NCBI RefSeq assembly: GCF_008297955.1
Contig: NZ_VTPY01000003.1
Coordinates: forward strand, 744,001-808,000
Reading direction: 5' to 3'
Source: Billgrantia pellis
GTDB taxonomy: Bacteria; Pseudomonadota; Gammaproteobacteria; Pseudomonadales; Halomonadaceae
DNA length: 64,000 nucleotides
A program made the translations under genes and the position numbers. This document shows positions 29,101-38,369 of the stretch, one piece after another. Under the pieces are notes generated by a model. It was not told where the DNA came from. It did not search any database and worked only from the letters and a program-made list of their open reading frames with translations. Numbering within the stretch: position 1 is the stretch's first letter; each line of letters opens with the position of its first letter.

Positions 29101-29955
29101 ATGCTGCGTTTCCTGCTCCCCCTGGCCGCCGCCGTCGCCATGGCCGGCGCTACTCAGACCCAGGCCGCTGAGTCCTGTCCCACCACCCTGCGCTTCGCCG
29201 ATACCGGCATCGAAGGTACCGAAGAACTTCAGCGCGCCTACCAGGAGTTCGTCGACGCGGTGGAGTCACGCCTCGGCGTGGCAGTCGAGTTCTTCCCGGT
29301 GGGCAACCGCACCACCGCCATCAACGCCCTGCGCTTCGAGCAGGTGGATATCGTGCTGGCCGGTCCCTCCGAGTACGTGCTGATGGCCGAGCGGGTGGAT
29401 GGCGTGAAGCCCATCACTGCCATCGTGCGACCCGAGTATTACTCGGTTTTCATCGCCTCCACCGACAGCGGCATCGAGAGCCTGGAAGACCTGCGTGGCA
29501 AGCATGTTGCCATGAAGGACCACGGCTCCACCACCGGCCACATCATGCCGAGCTACATGCTCCACCAGGCGGGCCTGGACATCGATCGCGACCTGAAGAT
29601 CTCGCTGCTCGATGGCGCCCGCATGCAAGCCCTGGCTTCGGGCGAGGTGGATGCGGTGGGCACAGGTGTGCGCGACTTCGCCCCCTTCGTCACCCAGCAC
29701 GGAGAGGAGAACTATCGCATCATCGCCCGCGGCCAGGACATGCCCGGCGATCCCCTGGTGGCCGGCTCGCATCTCACCGCCGACTGCGTGGCAGAGATCC
29801 GCGAGGCCTTCCTGGCCGATCCGGACGGTCTGCTGCAGGCGATCCTGGCCCCCGGCGAGCGTGACAAGTACCTCGGCGCCGAGATGGTGCGAGTGAATGA
29901 TTCCGAGTACGACGTGGTACGCGACTCCTACGCCCTGCTCGGCCTTTTCGACTGA
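29101..29955 (+). CDS. phnD: Phosphonate/phosphite-type ABC transporter substrate-binding protein (PhnD-like, copy 1)
   Basis: 284 residues with a Sec signal peptide (LLPLAAAVAMAGATQTQAA). It belongs to the PhnD/PtxB/HtxB fold: LRFADTGIEGTEELQRAYQE, PVGNRTTAINALRFEQVDIV and the anion-binding loop KDHGSTTGHIMPSYM, where Ser/Thr residues hold the phosphonate or phosphite oxyanion. EYYSVFIAS forms the other rim. Substrate cannot be fixed by eye: alkylphosphonates, phosphite, hypophosphite or methylphosphonate are all carried by this family. It begins a phnD-phnC-phnE operon (9-bp gap, then a 44-bp overlap) preceded by a Pho-box array. Confidence 0.88.
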   Translation: MLRFLLPLAAAVAMAGATQTQAAESCPTTLRFADTGIEGTEELQRAYQEFVDAVESRLGVAVEFFPVGNRTTAINALRFEQVDIVLAGPSEYVLMAERVDGVKPITAIVRPEYYSVFIASTDSGIESLEDLRGKHVAMKDHGSTTGHIMPSYMLHQAGLDIDRDLKISLLDGARMQALASGEVDAVGTGVRDFAPFVTQHGEENYRIIARGQDMPGDPLVAGSHLTADCVAEIREAFLADPDGLLQAILAPGERDKYLGAEMVRVNDSEYDVVRDSYALLGLFD

Positions 29956-29964
29956 AGGTTTGCC

Positions 29965-30768
<804 letters not shown>

Positions 30769-31556
30769 GCGCCCCTCCCCCATCGCCTTCATCCTGCTGC
30801 TGGTGTTTGCCGCCTTCTTCATCAGCGGCTTCACCCGTGCCAACATTCACCCCGACCGGCTACTGAACGGTGTCATTCACCTCGGCACTTTCTTCGGTGA
30901 AGCGATGCCACCGAACTTTGATCGCTGGGATGTGATCGCCATCGCCATGCTGGAGACCTTCCAGATGGCTATCGTCGGCGTGGTGTTCGGGGTGATCCTG
31001 AGCCTGCCCATGGCCCTGCTGTGCGCGCGCAATACCAGCCCGCACCCGCTGGTCCGGGGGGTCGCTCGTCACATCGTCGCCACCCTGCGAACCGTGCCGG
31101 ACCTCGTATGGGCACTGATCTTCGTGGTCGCGGTGGGTCTCGGGCCGCTGGCCGGCATCCTCGCCATCATCATGGATACCATCGGCTTCTGCGCACGCTT
31201 CTTCTCGGAGCGCATCGAGGAGGTAGACCCCGGCCCCGGCCAGGCGCTAGCCGCCACCGGCGCCTCGCGCAGCGGGGTGGTATGCGGCGCCATCCTGCCC
31301 GAATGCGCGCCCTCCTTCGTGGCCACCAGCCTGTTCTCGGTGGAAAAGGCCGTGCGCAGCGCCGTGGTGCTGGGCCTGGTCGGTGCCGGCGGCATCGGCG
31401 TGGAGCTCTCCGCCGCCATGAATCTGTTCCGTTACGACCAGGCACTCACCGTGATTCTCGCCATACTGATGGTGGTGATCGGCGTCGAGCAAGTCAGCGC
31501 CTGGATTCGCAAGCGGGTGATCTGAACGGGTTTCTCATGCAAAAAGGCACCGCGTC

Positions 31557-32657
31557 ATGTCCACTCATGCGCTCAAGATCGATCGCCTGTACAAACGCTT
31601 CGGTGAGACCGTGGCCCTCGACGGTATCGATCTCGCCCTGGCCCGTGGCCAGGTGCTGGCCCTGCTGGGCCCTTCCGGCTGCGGCAAGACCACCCTGCTG
31701 CGCTGCATTGCCGGCCTGGCCGAGGGCGATGCCGGCGAGATTCACCTCGACGGACAATGCGTCGCCGCCCCCGGCCGCCATCTGAGTCCCGATGATCGCC
31801 GCCTGGGCATGGTCTTTCAGGACTATGCTCTCTGGCCTCACATGAGCGTCTACCAGAACGTGGCCTTCCCCCTGGAAATGCAGGGCGTGAAGCCCAACGC
31901 TCGGCGCCCCCAGGTGGAGTGGGCGCTCTCGCTAGTGGGACTTGCCGACTACGCCGCACGCGCCCCCGGCGCCCTCTCAGGCGGCCAGCAGCAGCGGGTC
32001 GCTCTGGCCCGGGCCATCGTCGGCAAGCCACGGCTGCTGCTGATGGATGAGCCCCTCTCCAACCTCGACAAGGGCCTACGCGAGACTCTGGCCCTAGAGA
32101 TCCGTGGCCTGGTCGAGAAGCTTAACTTGACCGCGGTGTTCGTCACCCATGACCAGCACGAGGCCTTCGCCCTGGCCGACCGGATCGCCGTGCTGCAGCA
32201 GGGTCGGCTACAGCAGATCGACTCTCCGGAGGCGCTCTTTCACACCCCGGCCACACCGGGCATCGCCGACTTCATGGACGCCGGCACCCTGCTCGACGGC
32301 CGCCTCGACGACCGGGGTCTGGCGATCGCCGATGCTTGCCTGCCGCTGGTTGCCGCCTGCGGTCACAGCGGCGAGGTTCGCCTGCTGCTGCCGCGCCGGG
32401 CCCTGCGACTCTGCGCTCCCGACGACGGCCTGCTGCGAGCACGCATCACCGGCCGCCTGTTCCAGGGGGAGCACCTGTCGCTCCAGCTCAGCTTGGCCGA
32501 TGGCCGCCTTCTCAAGCTACACGCTCCTCATGCGCCGGAGCGCGGCTGCCTGGTGGGTATCGACATCGACATCGGTGCGCTGCGCGCTTGGAACGCCGAG
32601 GCGCGGCTGCTCGATATGATACCCCGCGCTGACGTGTCCGCCGCCACCAGCGGCTGA
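31557..32657 (+). CDS. ABC transporter ATP-binding protein, FbpC/PotA/AepV type
   Basis: 366 residues. The ATPase domain (about 1-240) has Walker A GPSGCGKTT, signature LSGGQQQRVALARAIV, Walker [13 protein letters not shown] and a D-loop; the C-terminal 120 residues are a TOBE-like regulatory domain (ITGRLFQGEHLSLQLSL). The three-gene set that follows (ATPase, binding protein, double-length permease) has the composition of AepXVW/PhnSTUV 2-aminoethylphosphonate importers as well as of ferric importers. Position between two phn cassettes favours an organophosphonate. It starts 31 bp after phnE1, so it may be part of that Pho-driven transcript. Confidence 0.8.
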   Translation: MSTHALKIDRLYKRFGETVALDGIDLALARGQVLALLGPSGCGKTTLLRCIAGLAEGDAGEIHLDGQCVAAPGRHLSPDDRRLGMVFQDYALWPHMSVYQNVAFPLEMQGVKPNARRPQVEWALSLVGLADYAARAPGALSGGQQQRVALARAIVGKPRLLLMDEPLSNLDKGLRETLALEIRGLVEKLNLTAVFVTHDQHEAFALADRIAVLQQGRLQQIDSPEALFHTPATPGIADFMDAGTLLDGRLDDRGLAIADACLPLVAACGHSGEVRLLLPRRALRLCAPDDGLLRARITGRLFQGEHLSLQLSLADGRLLKLHAPHAPERGCLVGIDIDIGALRAWNAEARLLDMIPRADVSAATSG

Positions 32658-32697
32658 CCCACCCTAGCCCTTCCATACCCATGACCGGGAGTTTGCC

Positions 32698-33663
32698 ATG
32701 CAAGTCTTGAAACCCCTTGCCCTCGGCGTCAGCCTGTTCGCTCTGCCAGGCCTGGCCACCGCGAGCGCGCTCACCGTCTACTCCGCCGGCCCAGGCGCAC
32801 TGATCGAAAACCTCGCCGCCGATTTCACCCAGGTAACCGGCATCGAGGTCAACGTCTTCCAGAGCACGACCGGCCAGGTAATGGCCCGCCTGGAGTCCGA
32901 GCGGGCCAACCCGCTGGCCGACGTGGTGATCTCCGCCTCTTGGGAGAGCGCCGTGTCGCTGCATGATCAGGGCCTGTTGCACGAGTACCGCTCACCCAAC
33001 GCCGCGACGGTGCCCGATTTCCTCAAGAGCGATCACTATGTGGCCCAAGGCGTCTCGGCCCTGGCCTTGGTGTGGAATCGCGACAGCGACGTCTCCCAGC
33101 CGGCCGACTGGAGCGACCTCACCGATGCGGCCTACCGCAACCAGGTCACCATGCCCGACCCGGCCCAGTCCGGCGCTGCCTTCGAACTGCTGACAGGCCT
33201 GCTCACCGCCAAGGGCGAGGACGCCACCTGGTCACTGATCGATGCCCTGATAGAGAACGACATGATCGTGCCCGGCCCCAACGCCCGCGCGCTGAACCCA
33301 GTGCTGCAAGGTGCCAAATCGGTAGTCTTCGGTGCGGTGGACTATATCTCCCTGGGCCAACAGGCCGAGGGCGAGGCCATCGAGGTCATTTTCCCCGAGA
33401 GCGGTACCGTGATCGCGCCGCGGCCGATGATGATCCTCGCCTCCACCAACATGCCCAGCGAGGCCGAACAGTTCATCGACTTCGTGCTTTCCGAGCAGGG
33501 CCAGGCGCGGGTCGCCGAGCGCTACTTGATGCCGTCACGCACCGATATCGAAGCGCTGCGCCCGACCCTCGAGGAGTTGACCCTGATCGAGGTGGATAGC
33601 GAGGCCATGAACGCCCAGCGCGAGGTCATCCTCGGCCGCTTCCGCGAGGCTACGGATCGCTGA
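32698..33663 (+). CDS. Periplasmic binding protein of an AEP/ferric-type ABC importer
   Basis: 321 residues with a signal peptide (LALGVSLFALPGLATASA). Cluster-D/F-like binding protein: LTVYSAGPGALIENLAADFTQ at the N-terminus is like FbpA and PhnS/AepX. FbpA-type proteins bind Fe3+ with a tandem tyrosine (YY) in the C-lobe; the equivalent stretch here reads VVFGAVDYISLGQQ without a YY pair, so ferric iron is unlikely. I therefore favour 2-aminoethylphosphonate or a related small P-compound, on context. The TGA shares a base with the permease ATG. Confidence 0.72.
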   Translation: MQVLKPLALGVSLFALPGLATASALTVYSAGPGALIENLAADFTQVTGIEVNVFQSTTGQVMARLESERANPLADVVISASWESAVSLHDQGLLHEYRSPNAATVPDFLKSDHYVAQGVSALALVWNRDSDVSQPADWSDLTDAAYRNQVTMPDPAQSGAAFELLTGLLTAKGEDATWSLIDALIENDMIVPGPNARALNPVLQGAKSVVFGAVDYISLGQQAEGEAIEVIFPESGTVIAPRPMMILASTNMPSEAEQFIDFVLSEQGQARVAERYLMPSRTDIEALRPTLEELTLIEVDSEAMNAQREVILGRFREATDR

Positions 33664-35360
33664 TGCTAACGCGCCTAATCCGAGACCTGCCCCAGGCAAA
33701 CGGGGCGGGCATCGTCATGTTGCTGACGGGGGCTGCCCTACTTCTGCTGGTGGGGTTACCGCTGCTCTACGTGGTGCTGCAGGCAATTTTTCCCGGCTGG
33801 TCACGGGGCCAACTGACCGGCGCCTTCGGACTGTTCGTACCGCTGCTCTCCGACCCAGCGCTGCTGGGACTGCTCGGCAATACCCTGCGCTTGGGCATTG
33901 CCGTGGTGGTAGTCTGTGCCCTGCTGGCCATCCCGCTCGGTGCGCTGCGCGCCTTGACCCGGGTACCCGGCGGCATCGCCTGGGATGTGATCTTCCTGAT
34001 CCCTTTCATGATTCCGCCTTATATCGCCGCGCTCTCCTGGATGCTGACGCTGCAGCCGCGGGGCTACGCCGAACAGCTCAGCGGGCTCTCCGCCAACGCT
34101 TTCCTCTTTTCTTTCCCGGGCATCGTCTTCGTGATGGTGCTCAACGTCTTCCCAGTGGTCTACTTCGCGGTGTCGCGCACCATGATGAGCGTCGGCGGGC
34201 GCTATGCCGCCGCCGCCCGGGTCAGCGGCGCTGGCGGCTGGCGCACCTTCTGGCGCATCACCCTGCCGCTCTCCACCCCCGGCATCGCCGCTAGCCTGCT
34301 GCTGGTTTTCGCCCTCACTACCGAGGAGTTCGGCACGCCTGCCACCCTGGGTGCGCAGGCGGGATATAAGGTACTGGTCACAGGTATCCACGAGCGCTTC
34401 GCCGACTGGCCAATCGATATTCCCGGTGCGGCGGTGCTGTCGCTCTTGCTGGTGATGCTGGCCATGGCAGCCTTCTACTTGCAGCATTGGCTGGTCACAC
34501 GGCGCTCTTTCGTCAGCCAGACCGGCAAGCCGGCGCCGGTGGAGCGCACCGAACTCGGCCTTTGGCGCTGGCCGGTGCTGGGGCTCTTCGGCCTGGTGGC
34601 GATGGCCTCCGTCGCGGTGCCAATCCTCGCCGTGCTGGCCACCGCCTTCACCGGTACCCTTTCTGGCGGATTGACCCTGGAGAATCTCTCCCTGCGCCAC
34701 TTCGAAGCGCTGCTGGCCAACCGCGGCGGCGCGCTACAAGCACTCTCCACCAGCCTGGGACTGGCCATCGGCGCCGCGCTGGTCACCGGTGTGCTGGGGG
34801 CCCTGGTGGGTTATCTGGTGGTGCGCGCCCACCTGCGAGGCAAAGGGCTACTCGACTTTCTCTCGCTCCTGCCGAACGCCATGCCCGGTATCGTGGTGGC
34901 GGTGGGACTGATCCTGGCCTGGAACCAGACCTGGTGGCCAATTCAGGTTTACAACACTGGCGCCATGCTGCTGCTCGCCTACGCCTGCCTGCTGCTACCC
35001 TACCCGGTGCGCTACGCCTCGGCGGCCTTCCGCCAAATGAACGAGAACCTGGAAGCCGCGGCGCGGGTCTGCGGCGCCGGCTTCTTCACCACCTTTCAGC
35101 GCATCCTACTGCCGACCCTGGCCCCGAGCTTGCTCGTCTCCATGCTACTGGTCTTCGCGATCGCCTCCCGGGAACTGGTGGCCTCGCTAATGGTGGCACC
35201 GGCCGGCATGCGCACGGTCTCGACCTTCGTGTTCGGCCAGTTCGAACAGGGCTCCCCCGGGATCGGCATGGCCATGAGCGCCGTAGCGGTGTTTACCACC
35301 ACAGCGCTGCTGGTGGCCCTGGCGATGTTCAGCCGCAAGCGGCTGCCGATTGCCGGTTAG
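33663..35360 (+). CDS. Double-domain ABC permease (FbpB/AepW type)
   Basis: 565 residues and about twelve transmembrane helices, made of two fused permease halves. Each half has an EAA loop: YAAAARVSGAGGWRTFWRI in the first and LEAAARVCGAGFFTTFQRIL in the second, both followed by LPL/LPT as in iron(III), thiamine and 2-aminoethylphosphonate importers. One polypeptide therefore replaces a heterodimer. The start ATG 33663 is inside the stop of the binding-protein gene. The gene is followed by a 153-bp gap with a Pho-box array in front of the glycosyltransferase. Confidence 0.85.
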   Translation: MLTRLIRDLPQANGAGIVMLLTGAALLLLVGLPLLYVVLQAIFPGWSRGQLTGAFGLFVPLLSDPALLGLLGNTLRLGIAVVVVCALLAIPLGALRALTRVPGGIAWDVIFLIPFMIPPYIAALSWMLTLQPRGYAEQLSGLSANAFLFSFPGIVFVMVLNVFPVVYFAVSRTMMSVGGRYAAAARVSGAGGWRTFWRITLPLSTPGIAASLLLVFALTTEEFGTPATLGAQAGYKVLVTGIHERFADWPIDIPGAAVLSLLLVMLAMAAFYLQHWLVTRRSFVSQTGKPAPVERTELGLWRWPVLGLFGLVAMASVAVPILAVLATAFTGTLSGGLTLENLSLRHFEALLANRGGALQALSTSLGLAIGAALVTGVLGALVGYLVVRAHLRGKGLLDFLSLLPNAMPGIVVAVGLILAWNQTWWPIQVYNTGAMLLLAYACLLLPYPVRYASAAFRQMNENLEAAARVCGAGFFTTFQRILLPTLAPSLLVSMLLVFAIASRELVASLMVAPAGMRTVSTFVFGQFEQGSPGIGMAMSAVAVFTTTALLVALAMFSRKRLPIAG

Positions 35361-35426
35361 GTAACCCGTGTGCCCCCTTGTTAGCGCCCCTCTAAGGCAG
35401 AAACGCGAAATCCCTCGGTGTATCGG

Positions 35427-35466
35427 CCGTCATGCTTTCATCATCGCGCTGTCGTCTGGCCGTCAT
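35427..35466 (+). promoter_or_regulatory. Four-unit Pho-box array before the GT4-PAP2 operon
   Basis: CCGTCAT (35427), TCATCAT (35438), CTGTCGT (35449) and CCGTCAT (35460) start exactly 11 bp apart, with matches of 6, 4, 6 and 6 of 7 to CTGTCAY. The hexamer 10 bp after the last unit is CATCTT (35477-35482, 3/6 to TATAAT), at the spacing known for E. coli PhoB promoters. The array ends 47 bp before ATG 35514. Confidence 0.65.
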
Positions 35467-35513
35467 GCCAGACTGGCATCTTCGTTGCAAGGACCCATCG
35501 AAACGAGGATGCC

Positions 35514-36680
35514 ATGCGAGTCTGTCTGGTCAGCGAAACCTGGTCACCCGATATCAACGGCGTCGCCCATACGCTCGACCAATTGAGCCGGGAACTGTCG
35601 GCGCGCGGCGTGGCGCTGCAGCTCGTCCGCCCCACGCCCGCCAGGACGGCGCCGACCGCAGCGCGCACTCCGAGCCTCCAGGCCGAGCTGCGCGTGCCCG
35701 GCTTCGCGATGCCCGGCTATCGCGAGGTGCGTATCGGCATGCCCGCTACGCGTCGCATCCAACGTTTATGGCACAGGCAGCGTCCCGACGTGATCTACAT
35801 CGCGACCCAGGGGCCGCTGGGCTGGTCGGCACGGCGCGCGGCGCAACGTATGTCGATCCCGGTAGTGACCGGCTGGCATACCAACTTCGATCATTACTGC
35901 CGCGACTACGGCGTTCCTTGGCTGGCGCCAGCCCTGATGCGTGGTCTGCGACACTTCCACAACGGCTGCCGGACCACGCTGGTGCCCACCCGGCAGCAGG
36001 CGGCCGAGCTTTCACGCCAGGGTTTTCAGCGGCTCGAGGTGATGGGCCGCGGCATTGACCAGCAGCGGCTCGACCCTCGGCTTCGCAGTGCCGAGCTGCG
36101 CCGCAGTTGGGGAGTCGACGAGCATCGTCCGGTGGCGCTCCATGTCGGGCGGCTGGCGGCGGAGAAGAACCTCTCGCTGCTGCGCGAAACCCTGCACGCC
36201 ATGCGCGACGCCAGGCCCGACATGGCCCAGGTGATTGTCGGTGATGGGCCGGCGCGTCGTACCTTGGAGAAGGCCCTGCCCGATGTGCACTTCACCGGTT
36301 TCATTTCGCCCCAAGCGCTGGCTCAGCACTATGCCAGCGCCGACCTGTTCGTCTTTCCCTCGCTTTCCGAAACCTGGGGCAACGTGGTACCGGAAGCCAT
36401 GGCCAGCGGCCTTGCCGTGATCGCCTATCGCCATGCCGCCGCCGCCGAATTGATCGACAGCGGCGTCAACGGCGTGACCGTTCCTGCCGGGGATGCCGAC
36501 GCCTTTCGTGAAGCCGCAGTCGCGCTATGCCAGCAGCCCGCCCGCTACGCCCAGATGGGCCGGGCCGCGCGTCAGCGTGCCCAGGCCTGCCGTTGGCCGG
36601 CCATCGCCGATACGTTCCTTTCCGTACTCGAACAGGCCCGGGAGGTGGATCATGCGTCCACGCGCACTTGTGGTATTTGA
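35514..36680 (+). CDS. GT4-family glycosyltransferase, probable glycolipid synthase
   Basis: 388 residues from ATG 35514 (MRVCLVSETWSPDINGVAHT), with GAGG upstream. GT-B fold: the N-terminal acceptor domain has TGWHTNFDHYCRDYGVPWL, like lipid-modifying GT4 enzymes (PimB, MgtA, Agt); the donor domain has VALHVGRLAAEKNLSLL and the E-x7-E motif SLSETWGNVVPEAMASG. Agt enzymes glycosylate diacylglycerol when phosphate is scarce. Here a Pho-box array precedes the gene and a PAP2 phosphatase gene overlaps its end by 29 bp. Function as a diacylglycerol glucosyl- or glucuronosyltransferase is inference; another acceptor is possible. Confidence 0.82.
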   Translation: MRVCLVSETWSPDINGVAHTLDQLSRELSARGVALQLVRPTPARTAPTAARTPSLQAELRVPGFAMPGYREVRIGMPATRRIQRLWHRQRPDVIYIATQGPLGWSARRAAQRMSIPVVTGWHTNFDHYCRDYGVPWLAPALMRGLRHFHNGCRTTLVPTRQQAAELSRQGFQRLEVMGRGIDQQRLDPRLRSAELRRSWGVDEHRPVALHVGRLAAEKNLSLLRETLHAMRDARPDMAQVIVGDGPARRTLEKALPDVHFTGFISPQALAQHYASADLFVFPSLSETWGNVVPEAMASGLAVIAYRHAAAAELIDSGVNGVTVPAGDADAFREAAVALCQQPARYAQMGRAARQRAQACRWPAIADTFLSVLEQAREVDHASTRTCGI

Positions 36681-37194
36681 TCGATTGGATCTGCTGGAGA
36701 GGCGATTGTGTCAACGCTTCGCCAATCTCAGCCTCTACTCGCCATGGCTGGCAACCCTTCGCCTGGCCAGCCGCCTGGGCGACTGGCCGGTGTGGGTACT
36801 GCTGATCGCCGCCCAGCCGCTGCTGCAGCCCGGCGCCGGCCTTGCCTACCTGGTGCAGTATGCCGTGACGGGGTTGGTCGCCATCGGCTTCTATCGCTTG
36901 ATCAAGACCCGACTGTGTCGAGAGCGCCCTTTCATTACCTTCGGCAACCTCATCCAGTGCGGCGAGCCGGCCCGCGACCGTTATAGCTTTCCCAGCGGCC
37001 ACACCATGCACGCCGTGATGTTTTGCGTGCTGACGGCGGCTCATGCGCCCTGGCTGCTGCCGCTGCTGGTACCGTTGGCCGCGCTTATCGCGCTCTCGCG
37101 GGTCGGCCTCGGGCTGCACTATGTCAGTGACGTCGCCGCCGGTGCCGCCATCGGTTACGCCTTCGGCCTGACCAGCCTTTACCTGGCGGGCTGA
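36652..37194 (+). CDS. PAP2-family membrane phosphatase
   Basis: 180 residues from ATG 36652, preceded by GGGAGG inside the glycosyltransferase gene (29-bp overlap). Several membrane helices. The three PAP2 motifs are complete: KTRLCRERPF (K-x6-RP), YSFPSGHTMHAVM (PSGH) and SRVGLGLHYVSDVAAG (SR-x5-H-x3-D). Such enzymes dephosphorylate phosphatidate, phosphatidylglycerophosphate or undecaprenyl diphosphate. The translational overlap with a GT4 gene under a Pho-box array suggests that it makes diacylglycerol for the glycosyltransferase, inferred from context only. Confidence 0.9.
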   Translation: MRPRALVVFDRLDLLERRLCQRFANLSLYSPWLATLRLASRLGDWPVWVLLIAAQPLLQPGAGLAYLVQYAVTGLVAIGFYRLIKTRLCRERPFITFGNLIQCGEPARDRYSFPSGHTMHAVMFCVLTAAHAPWLLPLLVPLAALIALSRVGLGLHYVSDVAAGAAIGYAFGLTSLYLAG

Positions 37195-37199
37195 CGGCG

Positions 37200-37250
37200 C
37201 CTTCATGGTGCCGTCATGCAACGGTCACGCGATCGACCGGAAGTCGTCAT
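37200..37250 (+). promoter_or_regulatory. Pho-box array before phnD2
   Basis: Units in an 11-bp frame: CCTTCAT (37200, 5/7), CCGTCAT (37211, 6/7), CGGTCAC (37222, 6/7), TCGACCG (37233, 2/7) and TCGTCAT (37244, 5/7). The 37211/37222 pair is the core box (12/14). It starts six bases after the PAP2 stop and ends 61 bp before the phnD2 ATG. Confidence 0.62.
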
Positions 37251-37311
37251 GTCCGAACAGCAGGATGGCATCCGTAACCGTTCGCTACAGTCCGCAACAC
37301 AGGTGACCGAC

Positions 37312-38277
37312 ATGCAACCCAAGCGTTCCACTCCTCTTCTGCTTCGCGCCACGATCGCTGGCGTACTCGCCGCCACCGCTCTGCAGGCCAGTGCCCATCT
37401 CGCGCCGCGCTTCACCGATGTCAACGGCGATCTGGTGGCCGACGCCCCCACCGACGAGTCCCAGTGGGTCGACCCCGATACCCTGGTGTTCGCCTATACC
37501 CCGGTGGAGGATCCGGCCGTCTATGCCGAGGTCTGGGCCGGTTTTCTCGAACATATGGAGGAGACCACCGGCAAGCGCGTCCAGTTCTTCCCGGTACAGT
37601 CCAACGCCGCCCAGCTCGAGGCGATGCGTGCCGGCCGTCTGCATGTGGCCGGCTTCAATACCGGCTCCAACCCCATGGCGGTGAACTGCTCGGGCTTCGT
37701 GCCCTTCGCCATGATGGCCGCCGAGGACGGCAGCTTCGGCTACGAGATGGAAATCATCACCTACCCGGGCAGCGGTATCGAGACCATGGAGGACCTGGCC
37801 GGTCGCAGCATGGCGTTCACCTCCCCCACCTCCAACTCGGGCTTCAAGGCGCCCTCGGCACTGCTGACTAGCGAATTCGGCCTGGTGCCGGACGAGGATT
37901 TCGCGACTGATTTCTCCGGTTCTCACGATAATTCCATCCTCGGGGTGGTCAACCGCGATTACGATGCCGCTGCCATCGCCAATTCGGTGGCACATCGTAT
38001 GGTCTCCCGTGGCGTCGTGAATGAAGGCGACTACGAGGTTCTCTACACCTCGCAGACCTTCCCCACCACCGGCTATGGGCACGTCTACAACTTGCATCCC
38101 GAGCTGGCCGAGCAAGTGAAGGAAGCCTTCTTCAGCTTCGACTGGGAAGGCAGCGCCCTCCAGGCTGAGTTCGCCAATTCCGGCGAGGCGCAGTTCATCC
38201 CGATCACCTACCAGGAGCATTGGGAAGTGATCCGCACCATCGACGAAGCCAACGGCGTCACCTACGACTGCGACTGA
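37312..38277 (+). CDS. phnD: Phosphate/phosphite/phosphonate ABC transporter substrate-binding protein (PhnD-like, copy 2)
   Basis: 321 residues from ATG 37312 (MQPKRSTPLLLRATIAG), with AGGTGA upstream; the signal peptide ends near LQASAHLA. PhnD-superfamily features: LVFAYTPVEDPAVYAEVW, QFFPVQSNAAQLEAMRAGRL and the anion-binding loop FTSPTSNSGFKAPSALL. It shares little primary sequence with copy 1, so it probably binds a different P-compound. It opens a second operon, phnD-phnC-phnE-phnE. The leader has a Pho-box array and a strong hairpin follows the gene. Confidence 0.87.
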   Translation: MQPKRSTPLLLRATIAGVLAATALQASAHLAPRFTDVNGDLVADAPTDESQWVDPDTLVFAYTPVEDPAVYAEVWAGFLEHMEETTGKRVQFFPVQSNAAQLEAMRAGRLHVAGFNTGSNPMAVNCSGFVPFAMMAAEDGSFGYEMEIITYPGSGIETMEDLAGRSMAFTSPTSNSGFKAPSALLTSEFGLVPDEDFATDFSGSHDNSILGVVNRDYDAAAIANSVAHRMVSRGVVNEGDYEVLYTSQTFPTTGYGHVYNLHPELAEQVKEAFFSFDWEGSALQAEFANSGEAQFIPITYQEHWEVIRTIDEANGVTYDCD

Positions 38278-38317
38278 TGTCGCGGACCGGCGACGCTTGG
38301 TGCGGCCAGGCAGCTAG

Positions 38318-38344
38318 CGCAGCCGGGGCTCCGCCCCGGCTGCG
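38318..38344 (+). other. Perfect 12-bp hairpin between phnD2 and phnC2
   Basis: CGCAGCCGGGGC (38318-38329) pairs perfectly with its complement at 38333-38344 around a TCC loop; no T-run follows. Hairpins behind a binding-protein gene often protect its mRNA or lower read-through, giving more binding protein than membrane components. An equivalent structure follows ugpB. Confidence 0.65.
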
Positions 38345-38369
38345 ACATGCATGAAGAGGGAAATTTTCC

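Noticed and set aside
31557..35360. Annotation as ferric-iron ABC transporter FbpABC
   Set aside because: The binding protein lacks the YY iron ligands and the context is phosphonate uptake; left as AEP/ferric-type.
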